From Pseudoalteromonas luteoviolacea H33-S (GTDB lineage: Bacteria > Pseudomonadota > Gammaproteobacteria > Enterobacterales > Alteromonadaceae), in NCBI RefSeq assembly GCF_001625695.1, contig NZ_AUXY01000056.1, positions 124,001-188,000 of the forward strand: 64,000 nucleotides of DNA, read 5' to 3'. This document shows, in pieces, positions 11,901-16,617 of this stretch. Position numbers and translations under genes: made by a program. Each line of letters starts with the position of its first letter. The stretch's first letter is position 1. The notes below the pieces were generated by a model that saw only the letters and a list, made by a program, of their open reading frames with translations, made no database searches and had not been told where the DNA came from.

Positions 11901-11971
11901 GGTGCAATTTCTTGCCCTTGCCAAACTTGTAGTTGGCGCTGAGACAGTGATTGAGAATGTTCGTTAGGCAT
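2942..11971 (-). CDS. Non-ribosomal peptide synthetase, first subunit: Cstart-A-T-E-C-A-T-E
   Basis: About 3009 residues. The ATG at 11971 (MPNEHSQSLSQ) has GGAAG ten bases upstream and is preferred over a TTG at 12022. Domains, with rough residues: starter-like condensation 1-430 (HHIVCDQWS ~135); A1 ~440-950 (TSGSTGQPKG ~600) with code D-L-Y-N-M-S-L-I-W-K, close to the cysteine code; carrier ~985 (GGDSI); epimerase ~1060-1480 (HHLIID ~1165, EGHGREAI); condensation ~1510-1950 (EHHSIGDGWS ~1615); A2 ~1960-2460 with code D-F-W-N-I-G-M-V-H-K, identical to the canonical threonine code; carrier ~2495; epimerase ~2580-3000 (HHLIIDGVSW). The C-terminus is very acidic and suits a docking tail for the next NRPS. 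The first C domain is placed to accept the acyl chain made by the upstream genes. Predicted product: acyl-D-Cys(?)-D-Thr on the last carrier. Confidence 0.96.
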   Translation of the reverse strand: MPNEHSQSLSQRQLQVWQGQEIAPTSPVFNVSSALKITMDDCFEQLQNALVQLQQRHPVIHSKVELTADTPELIFKSGTVQWQAMADTTASASELCDQYNAQFIDTSVHNFEFFYQVLTDSEVIVLIKGHHIVCDQWSLQILVNDLLRLLSSEDDSSTLTPDIEYYAAKDQDFADVQVSPVDFIMKKPHSADSSDEVAVLLDNTTECIEPIKQVAAEHGISPYCVILASTILTVSRLTNDEDVTIGVPIARRTRKNRYLLGHYVDLEALSITAVHQKSLIELLQTISEQLTALLLNKAPSGLSSKNINVVCNYLAQLKTSHIIPGLMQVLAGLPEQQIRLGEDNTVTVEGVLLTPVVAQFELDFTLFETGSQLLRKIVAADAQFNPQALQEIGEIQKRFITHLAQDDAHQICGCISTLTEAQTHLIEHQWNDFPAKYPEHNLIDGFDLQVAQYPERVSVITASRQIDYHTLSEYRYGIAYQVASKAAKRGELVAVMCEKSEYQVAGLLAINTAGCAYLPINVAWPNSRIHQVLLAGGVQQVLISNALFERIQNEPWLSEFQFTLVEEAAANSAKADSLWRESLALPLAHEIAYVIFTSGSTGQPKGVVITHESAMNTIFAVNARFDVKPEDRIFGISDLSFDLSVYDVFGALAVGAAIVLPEQDKVQDTDHWLDMVEAHQVTIWNTVPQLAQLLANEQALQARNVDSLRVYMMSGDWIPLRLPTQLSAMTPHATVMSLGGATEGSIWSIWHEIKTVEPDWQSIPYGLAMPNQAMWVLDQYGNHCPAGILGEIHIGGIGVAQGYFNDPERTNLAYFEHPKLGRLYRTGDNGCWNEKGYIEFKGRKDFQVKVRGYRIEMGEIEHCLLKRSEIKHVAVIDKEHNQQKALVAYLVGELNASIDLDDVRQFVAQQLPEYMVPAAFVVIDALPLTLNGKLDRKALPEPEFSASTEYQAPRNELEAELCDIWQGVLGLEKVGIKDNFFQIGGDSIVSISLVSALRRAGYSLKVKDIFVAPSVAELAEFIADNDDVAKVEVLSEQGILLGDFDLHPTQSWFFAQNFANAHHFNQAFSAYCPNDLSHDDLYEALTTLSNQHDMLRSRSIVERKNRYCEEVLFELTELDISLLDEVQVRESLSTLQASLDIFAGPTWRVVRLKGHSDGRDRLCFIFHHLIIDIVSWGILLNDLEQLIAGQSLLAKQTSYRQWVGGLAQYAARNQTQTAYWSEVLAGQPSPQPLHAMQKLSLSLSVEQTEVLLQQAAQGYNTQTQELLLSALAIAMETVFGSKSHHIMLEGHGREAIDDALEVNQTVGWFTSLYPVKLECAQSVEQTIAANKDMLRAIPDKGIGFGALYQFDPEKLPAPLPKVCFNYLGQYKTAEPADWQITGEPVGAAVSADNDSDLMLNVLGLIKQDALSIEVESRLAPAQGAQFVRAFERALEQVIAQGVTAMQSGGVSTPSDFPQAKISFELLQNLQSQTSVEALYPANSLQQGFIYHALNQPDDDAYRVQLLVDYHTQLDLELYRAAWQLATDKHPALRMAFNWQAQMLQVISQNLVLNDAHFKVVDLTTLPDGESAQKMNELLTQDRLTAFDLAAPGLFRVVVFKHSDTHYSVLKTEHHSIGDGWSVGNLLETVNGFYNQLKVGEQPVIQHDHAYQASQVYLYENKDKTDAFWQKKMPEFEHANDVNYLLSQSFDLANERVITEPMRSQFVIAGDEFSALNKVCKNAGVTLNAAMQFAWHKLLQSYCQDQQTIVGTTVSGRDMPVADIHSSVGLFINTLPLAVNWQADATITQMMSQIQLEIADINTHSGAELSRVQSQGDALFHTLFVFENYPIPEVQESDAERVEQAMQYRETREKSDYPITVIVTATPEQVEFSLNYCAQQIDASQAEQLIAQLQIIVNAIATEVEQPHSQISLLSKQQSHELLMQIQPQVAPLPERGSLSEIFAEQVQKYPNNTALKFQDKALSYQALDAQSTALAQAILARDPSVASATSQAPVYIGLYFAPSLELLVSMMAILKLGATYVPLTPEYPKSRSQFILSDTQTPILLCEAGLEADLTDVLDGLDTSVQVLSYDELSQEKVDIDLSVVNTTADDLAYVIYTSGTTGQPKGVMQPHHNVVRLFDSCEQAYQFTEQDMWVMYHACTFDFSVWEIWGALLHGGCLVIPDKACTRDPREFIALCQNQGVTVLNQTPSAFYSFTDTAVSQNAQLPALRYVIFGGDKLNMARLAPWWQAYGDTQTKLINMYGITETTVHVTYQELSPDNNQHQSLIGRPLSDMSAYVLDANQNLVPVGVVGELYVGGAGLARGYLNREELTRERFIENPFAAQLPASQESRLYRSGDLVRRLADGQLEYIGRNDEQVKIRGFRIELGEIENILIAHQDVKQAVVIPRLLQGTQQLIAYVVSQGETALNHDVLRTYLAEQLPEYMVPSAIMAIEQVPLTVNNKVDRKALPDPVFDAQSDYVAPTTELESQLCDIWQALLGLEKVGIDEHFFRIGGDSIISIQLMSQLRLLGYTLKVKDIYESPTVAQLAKKLEQLPQAQTIQTEQGVLTGEFDLLPVQSWFFDLGLSQPNHWNQSFMLTVPEALTTSQVERACQALVEHHDMMRVRFAIQGDTYRQSYLSLNELDLAAWCNVAQLDVTGLSDSQIGAQLSQWQQSFDLKDGPLFKLVHLQGYGDGVARVCFIFHHLIIDGVSWRVLSQDMQTLLTGKTLAAKTSSYRQWVNSMQTYPTDHSSELNYWQHVVEHSNELNVTESVSEHSLFLSVEHTQMLLRQSNEGYNTEINDLLLAALSLTLPQVLSGTEHVITLEGHGREDIDEHLDVSQTLGWFTSLYPVKLTAYDDLSTTVVQTKEMLRAVPNKGVGYGAFFQAGQITQKLPLISFNYLGQFNSRASGVESWQIVQESCGQLIGEQNEMALMLNINGMIDSDQLVFSIQSRLGLQLSADFERYFATNLQHVIEHTAHIADQGAVATPSDFIANDLSVEHLAHLNSVLEEADLDEQDDTCDDNIMEI

Positions 11972-12061
11972 TGGGTTTATACTTCCATTATTATTTTTGT
12001 GATGGCATAAAAAGGCGTTCAACGCCGCGAGCGTTATGATTTAGCTGAATGCTGTCAGTGA

Positions 12062-12820
12062 TTAGGCACATGTATAGCCTCCATCGACATACACGGTGCT
12101 ACCTGTGGTCCATTCACTTTCTAATAAATTAATAATTTCTTTTGAAACATGCTCTGGTGAGCCAAATCCTAGCGGGTGCATGTTGGCTAGCTTTTCAAAG
12201 TGACCCGGTTGCGCCATGCCTTGATAGCCATCATTGAGCTTGGTTTGGATCATGCCAGCGGCAATGCAATTAACCAGTACGCGATCTTTAGCCAATTCCA
12301 ACGCTGCACAGCGACTTAAACTGCCTAGCGCCCCTTTACTGGCCGCGTAACCAGAGATGCCCGCCTCACCAGCGGACTGACTCACTGATGACAGTAAAAC
12401 TAGAGAAGTTGTACCCGCTGTATTTCTCACGCTTTTGCGTGTAAATGCCTTAATCATGGCCAGCGCCCCGCCGCAGTTAACACGGTAAATCTGCTCAAAA
12501 TCAGCATAACTGGCTTGGCGTAGCGTGGTCATCGCGTGTACACCTGCACAAAATACAGCCCCTTTAAATGCACCATGTTGCTTGGCATTGTCGATAATGA
12601 GAGGCGTCAATTCGTCTGGCATATTCAAATCAGCCACCGCCGTTTTATGCTGTCCGGGTAAAGACTCGGCCAATGCACCTAAGGTTTTTTCATTTCGCCC
12701 TATCAATAGGAGTTCGTAACCTTTATTTGCTAAATCAAGGCAGGTTCTCTGCCCGAGATCTGAGGTTGCACCAAGCACCAAAACTCTTAATGGAGCCCCA
12801 TCAATATTCATTGTTTCCAT
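12062..12820 (-). CDS. Short-chain dehydrogenase/reductase of the polyene-NRPS locus
   Basis: About 252 residues from the ATG at 12820 (METMNIDGAPL), which has AGAGAAGAAG just upstream. A longer frame starts at 12883, but that stretch overlaps a perfect hairpin (12854-12879) and has no better ribosome site. The protein has the Rossmann motif LGATSDLG near residue 15, a serine in LLSSVSQ and the catalytic YAASKGAL, and ends with the usual VYVDGGYTCA. It is therefore a catalytically intact SDR, probably NADP-dependent. It sits between the degenerate SDR and the first NRPS. It could be a second ketoreductase for the polyene chain or a tailoring reductase; the sequence does not decide which. Confidence 0.85.
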   Translation of the reverse strand: METMNIDGAPLRVLVLGATSDLGQRTCLDLANKGYELLLIGRNEKTLGALAESLPGQHKTAVADLNMPDELTPLIIDNAKQHGAFKGAVFCAGVHAMTTLRQASYADFEQIYRVNCGGALAMIKAFTRKSVRNTAGTTSLVLLSSVSQSAGEAGISGYAASKGALGSLSRCAALELAKDRVLVNCIAAGMIQTKLNDGYQGMAQPGHFEKLANMHPLGFGSPEHVSKEIINLLESEWTTGSTVYVDGGYTCA

Positions 12821-12853
12821 TACTATGCTTCTTCTCTTTAAAGGCCACATCAC

Positions 12854-12879
12854 GCCAAAAGCACGGCTGTGCTTTTGGC
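12854..12879 (-). repeat. Perfect 11-bp hairpin inside the biosynthetic operon
   Basis: GCCAAAAGCAC (12854-12864) is followed by a 4-base loop and its exact reverse complement GTGCTTTTGGC (12869-12879). It lies in the 87-bp gap between the degenerate SDR stop and the proposed start of the next SDR, where other genes in this operon overlap or nearly touch. No T-run follows on the minus strand, so it is not a standard terminator. It may be an mRNA processing or stabilising stem. Confidence 0.7.
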
Positions 12880-12907
12880 TCATATGCGTATACTCAATGT
12901 TGAATTG

Positions 12908-13624
12908 TTAAACGGATATTTCTGTGCTTGGGCGCATGGTCATACACTGCCCAGTCATCATGTTGTTGTAGTGTGAAAAGTGCGCGATAAACTCGATAAA
13001 TTCCTGCTGCAAAAATACAGTTGGTCGCATACCGAATACTGAACGCTTTAGTGCACGGCGCATTTTCTTTCGCTCAGCTTCATCCTTTGCTAAATAAGGG
13101 ATCACAGCACTGTTGATGAATACGGTATCGCTCGTTAGCTCTCTGGCTAAGGTTTTCATAAATGCATTCAAAGCGTGGTTGGCCACTGAATTCACCTCTT
13201 GCCCGAGATAACTCAAACTGTCCGAATACAGAGGGAAAACAATGTTTGCGCCCACCTCTTTCACAAACGTCGCCAGACTTTGATAAATTAAAAAAGTATT
13301 ATCTAAGTAGGTTGTTATCTGCGCCAAACAACTCTCATCGGTGAACAACGCCTGTTCATTTGCACACTGCACACCTTGGATAACAACCAGTGGCTGTCCA
13401 TTATCGAGCATGCCTTTTTCGGTCAATAGCAACTGAATATCTGGCTCATCTTGCACTTTGATTTCAGCCAGTGACAAGCTGGGTAGCGACACATTTTGCG
13501 ATTGAAATTGCGCTGAGGGCGCTATCAAAATCACATTGACGTTTGCACTGAGGTAGTGATCAACCACCGCCTGATCAAACTCACTTTCTGCTTGTACCAA
13601 TAATAAAGATTGCGTCGCACTCAT
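12908..13624 (-). CDS. Degenerate SDR-fold protein, probably non-catalytic ketoreductase partner
   Basis: 238 residues, overlapping the FabG stop by 4 bases, so the two are translationally coupled. The C-terminal half follows the SDR pattern (NHALNAFMKTLARELTS, then FINSAVIPYLA), but the catalytic YxxxK is replaced: the aligned Tyr and Lys positions are both Asn in QEVNSVANHAL. The N-terminal nucleotide loop TGxxxGxG is also absent (LLLVQAESEFDQAVV). The SDR relationship is clear from the second half; loss of catalysis is inference from the missing residues. Because it is coupled to an intact FabG, a structural or heteromeric role with that enzyme is plausible. Confidence 0.75.
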   Translation of the reverse strand: MSATQSLLLVQAESEFDQAVVDHYLSANVNVILIAPSAQFQSQNVSLPSLSLAEIKVQDEPDIQLLLTEKGMLDNGQPLVVIQGVQCANEQALFTDESCLAQITTYLDNTFLIYQSLATFVKEVGANIVFPLYSDSLSYLGQEVNSVANHALNAFMKTLARELTSDTVFINSAVIPYLAKDEAERKKMRRALKRSVFGMRPTVFLQQEFIEFIAHFSHYNNMMTGQCMTMRPSTEISV

Positions 13625-14340
13625 ATTAAAAACCCTCCGTCCAGATGGATGACTTCTCCATTTTGATAATTTGGCGCATCTGATGTGAGGTGCAATACCG
13701 TGCGTGCAACTTCACTACACTGCCCCATGCGTCTGACACTGGTACAGTCGATAATAGGTGCAACTATAGACTGCTCTGCGCTGTCCACCATTTGTGTTTC
13801 AATCAAACCCGGCGCGACAGCATTACACAAAATATTGTCTTTTCCATACTCACGCGCGATGGTTCTGGTCATACCGATGATCGCGCCTTTGGACGTGGCA
13901 TAGTTAATTTGACCTTCGCGTCCCACCACACCACTTTTTGAGACCATATTGATAATGCGACCAAATTGCTGTGCTTTAAAAATCGGCAGCACCTGTTGGC
14001 ATAAATTAAACGTGCCCTTTAAATTCGTCGTCAGTACTTTTTGCCAATCTTCTAGGGCCATCAGCTGTATCAAGCTATCGTGATTAATCCCTGCGTTATT
14101 AACCAAAATATCAATGCGTTCGTCTCGCGCTTTAATGGTCGCAATGCTATCTAACACAAAACGACTGTCAGATATTGATCCCTGTAACCACGTAAAATTA
14201 GGATTAGATTGCAGTTCTTCAGGTACACTCGAGCGAGCAATACCATACACTTTTGCTCCTTCTGCAAGATACTGCTGACATATTTCCAATCCTATGCCTT
14301 TGGAGCAGCCGCTCACAATCACGACTTTCTCTTTAAACAT
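13621..14340 (-). CDS. 3-oxoacyl-ACP reductase, FabG family (polyene ketoreductase)
   Basis: 239 residues, ATG preceded by GGAGAAAAGG. It has the NADP-binding motif SGCSKGIGLE near residue 10, NNAGIN near 87, a catalytic-type MVSKSG region and YATSKGAIIGMT, plus the SDR C-terminal PGLIETQM and IHLDGGFLI. In a type II PKS it would reduce each beta-ketoacyl-ACP intermediate before dehydration. It overlaps the FabZ-like gene upstream by 8 bases and the degenerate SDR downstream by 4, consistent with a shared transcript and a dedicated role in chain building rather than general fatty acid synthesis. Confidence 0.92.
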   Translation of the reverse strand: MFKEKVVIVSGCSKGIGLEICQQYLAEGAKVYGIARSSVPEELQSNPNFTWLQGSISDSRFVLDSIATIKARDERIDILVNNAGINHDSLIQLMALEDWQKVLTTNLKGTFNLCQQVLPIFKAQQFGRIINMVSKSGVVGREGQINYATSKGAIIGMTRTIAREYGKDNILCNAVAPGLIETQMVDSAEQSIVAPIIDCTSVRRMGQCSEVARTVLHLTSDAPNYQNGEVIHLDGGFLI

Positions 14341-14752
14341 CCTTTTCTCCTATTTGATCTAAGTACCGAATGGCGATCCGTGCACTCGCAACTTGTTCAT
14401 CATTAACCCAAGCTGCAACCTTAAACTTCACCAGCTCGCCCAATGCGATCTCTACCATAGCGCGAATTTCTAAAACTTGGCCGGGTAAAACAGGCGTGAG
14501 AAATTTGACCTTATCAATGCCAGCGATAACCCCTTTCGATTTGCCGGTAATACATAGGCCACTGGCTTGAGCCATCGCCTCCACAATCAATACACCAGGA
14601 AACACAGGTTCATCTGGGAAGTGCCCTTCTAAACAAGGCTCGTTATAGCCAATAAACTTTTGCGCGATAATAGACTCGTTTGGCTTTACCTCGACGACTC
14701 TATCAACAAACTTAAATGGCGGTTTATGCGGTAAATTATCCGGTGAAATCAT
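14333..14752 (-). CDS. 3-hydroxyacyl-ACP dehydratase, FabZ-like hot-dog protein
   Basis: 139 residues, a normal FabZ length. The active-site signature is complete: GHFPDEPVFPGVLIVEAMAQ carries the catalytic His and, further along, the Glu. The start is HKPPFKFVDRV-like, as in FabZ/FabA-type enzymes. It overlaps the ABC permease stop by 4 bases (ATGA). It would dehydrate the 3-hydroxyacyl-ACP made by the neighbouring FabG, leaving the double bond in place; with no enoyl reductase in the locus, repeated cycles would give a conjugated polyene. Confidence 0.93.
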   Translation of the reverse strand: MISPDNLPHKPPFKFVDRVVEVKPNESIIAQKFIGYNEPCLEGHFPDEPVFPGVLIVEAMAQASGLCITGKSKGVIAGIDKVKFLTPVLPGQVLEIRAMVEIALGELVKFKVAAWVNDEQVASARIAIRYLDQIGEKDV

Positions 14753-15849
14753 TTTTCATCTCCCCAGTCGAACAAAAAGTAAATCATTACTAAAAGCACC
14801 ACACTAAACCCTGCTAGGGTTTGCACTTGCACAGAGACGTCTGCAAGCGATGCCCCTTGATTAGCCGTTAATCTAAATGCATCTAAAAATGCCGTAGACG
14901 GTAACCACTGAACGATGTTTTGAATCGCCTGTGGGAAGTTAGAGGTGTCAAAATAAATCCCAGATAAAAACATCAACGGGAAATACAGTAAGTTAGAGAT
15001 ACCTGTGGCCACTTCCACTTTTTGACTACGCGCACCAACCAGCACACCGATTAAACACAGGACAACAGAGCCCAATAACAGTACGGTTAAAATACTTAAC
15101 CAATTGCCAAGGGGCTGATAGCCAAACAAAAAGTAGAAAGTCGCAAACAGCGCAACCAGCTGGAATATCAATAAAAACACTCTGGCGAAAACAATCCCAA
15201 TCACATAGTCCAAGCGGCTAAACGGAGATAACTTCAAGCGTTTAAAAAAGCCCTGTTGGCGGTCTGAAACCAATCCATTTGAGATAGAGGTAATGCCAAT
15301 ACCGATGATCTGCAGCACAATGATGCCGGGGATCAGCCAGTCGATGTACCTAAACCCTTGAAGGTCAATCACCCCATCCAGATATGGCTTACGGGCTTGG
15401 TCTTGAAGTGCCATGACATGGCTAAAAGCAATCGCTTGCTCATGACTGTTGCGTGTTGAAAACAAACCGCTAGGCGTCAAAATCAGCACATCACCATGAT
15501 TTGAAAGAATCGAAGATAACCCCTCTCCCGGCGATACTTCCGAGTTTGGCTCAGCAAAATGCGCATTGATCCGTGCGATCAAGGCGGCATCTTCAATGTT
15601 GAGTATGCTGACCTTGTTATCTTTCTCAATGGCTTGATACCAATCGGCATCTATTTTTTCCTGTTCAATGACAACCACATTCACTTCTGCCATCGGCTTT
15701 TCACCTGAGAAGGCTTGTACTAATAGCAACGCCATAAAAATGGGGAAGCCAAAAGTCCAAAACAAGGTGGCAGGCTCGCGGAAAAACGGTCGGATATTAA
15801 GCAGCATAAGCTGCCAAAATGGCTTTCTTGTCAGTACATTACTAGGCAT
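14749..15849 (-). CDS. ABC-2 type transporter permease
   Basis: 366 residues with an N-terminal membrane helix (LFWTFGFPIFMALLLVQAF), a large periplasmic loop (~40-170), and five or so C-terminal helices (WLIPGIIVLQIIGIGITSI, FLLIFQLVALFATFYFLFG, WLSILTVLLLGSVVLCLIGV, ISNLLYFPLMFLSGIYF, and a final one near the C-terminus). This is the ABC-2 layout of antibiotic and drug efflux permeases. It overlaps the ATPase gene by 8 bases. The likely role is export of the lipopeptide or self-protection of the producer. Confidence 0.92.
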   Translation of the reverse strand: MPSNVLTRKPFWQLMLLNIRPFFREPATLFWTFGFPIFMALLLVQAFSGEKPMAEVNVVVIEQEKIDADWYQAIEKDNKVSILNIEDAALIARINAHFAEPNSEVSPGEGLSSILSNHGDVLILTPSGLFSTRNSHEQAIAFSHVMALQDQARKPYLDGVIDLQGFRYIDWLIPGIIVLQIIGIGITSISNGLVSDRQQGFFKRLKLSPFSRLDYVIGIVFARVFLLIFQLVALFATFYFLFGYQPLGNWLSILTVLLLGSVVLCLIGVLVGARSQKVEVATGISNLLYFPLMFLSGIYFDTSNFPQAIQNIVQWLPSTAFLDAFRLTANQGASLADVSVQVQTLAGFSVVLLVMIYFLFDWGDEK

Positions 15850-16615
15850 GACTTGTTTCCTGCTTGAGAATATCGTGGCCAGTGAGTTTTAAAAACACAT
15901 CATTGAGCGTGGCTTTGCGCGGCTCTCTGATAACCGGATCTGTAAACGTGCGGTGGATAATGGCATCAGGCGTACCTGACTCAATAATCTTGCCCTGCTC
16001 GATGATAAGTAGCTCATCACACAGGTAATCCGCCTCATCCATATAATGTGTGGTGAGAATGACCGTCATGCCCTCTTCTTTGAGCGATTTGATGATCTCC
16101 CAAAAGCTCTGGCGGCTGGTTGGATCAAGACCCGTGGTGGGCTCATCTAAAAAAATCAGTTCAGGTTTACCCACTATGGTCATGGCTAAAAAAACACGCT
16201 GCTTTTGACCACCGCTAAGGCTGTCTAACCATGCATTGGCTTTGTCAGTTAAACCAAAGCGTTCTATCAGCTCATCGACATCCATCGGATCTTTGTAAAA
16301 GCTGGCAAATAAACGGACCGCTTCTTTTACTTTGGTTCTGCCGTACAGACTATTGGACTGCAACAGTCCGCCGATTTTCATGCGGATCTGCTTTTCATTG
16401 TCCTTCCAATCCATGCCAAACAAGCTGACTTTGCCAGATGTTGGTTTTTTCAGACCTTGTAATATTTCCAATGTGGTTGACTTACCCGCCCCGTTTGGAC
16501 CGAGTAACCCAAAGCATTGCCCCTTTTTAACTTGGAAAGATAACCCCTTTAAAACAAGCGTATTATTCTTGTTATAAGACTTCTTTAAGTCTGCTACATC
16601 AATGACCGCTGACAT
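15842..16615 (-). CDS. ABC transporter ATP-binding protein (exporter)
   Basis: About 257 residues from the ATG at 16615 (MSAVIDVADLKKSYNK), preceded by AAAAGGAAAA; a longer frame from 16648 overlaps the ketosynthase gene and is less likely. Walker A is GPNGAGKST (~45), the signature is LSGGQKQR (~140), Walker B is LIFLDEPTTGLD, and the H-loop is LTTHYMDEADYL. This is the CcmA/DrrA-like class that pairs with ABC-2 permeases. The gene begins 3 bases after the KS stop and overlaps the permease, so it belongs to the biosynthetic operon. Confidence 0.95.
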   Translation of the reverse strand: MSAVIDVADLKKSYNKNNTLVLKGLSFQVKKGQCFGLLGPNGAGKSTTLEILQGLKKPTSGKVSLFGMDWKDNEKQIRMKIGGLLQSNSLYGRTKVKEAVRLFASFYKDPMDVDELIERFGLTDKANAWLDSLSGGQKQRVFLAMTIVGKPELIFLDEPTTGLDPTSRQSFWEIIKSLKEEGMTVILTTHYMDEADYLCDELLIIEQGKIIESGTPDAIIHRTFTDPVIREPRKATLNDVFLKLTGHDILKQETSHA

Positions 16616-16617
16616 CT

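Noticed and set aside
11972..12022. Longer N-terminus of the first NRPS from a TTG at 12022
   Set aside because: No ribosome site precedes the TTG, while GGAAG precedes the ATG at 11971 and the C-domain homology starts after that.
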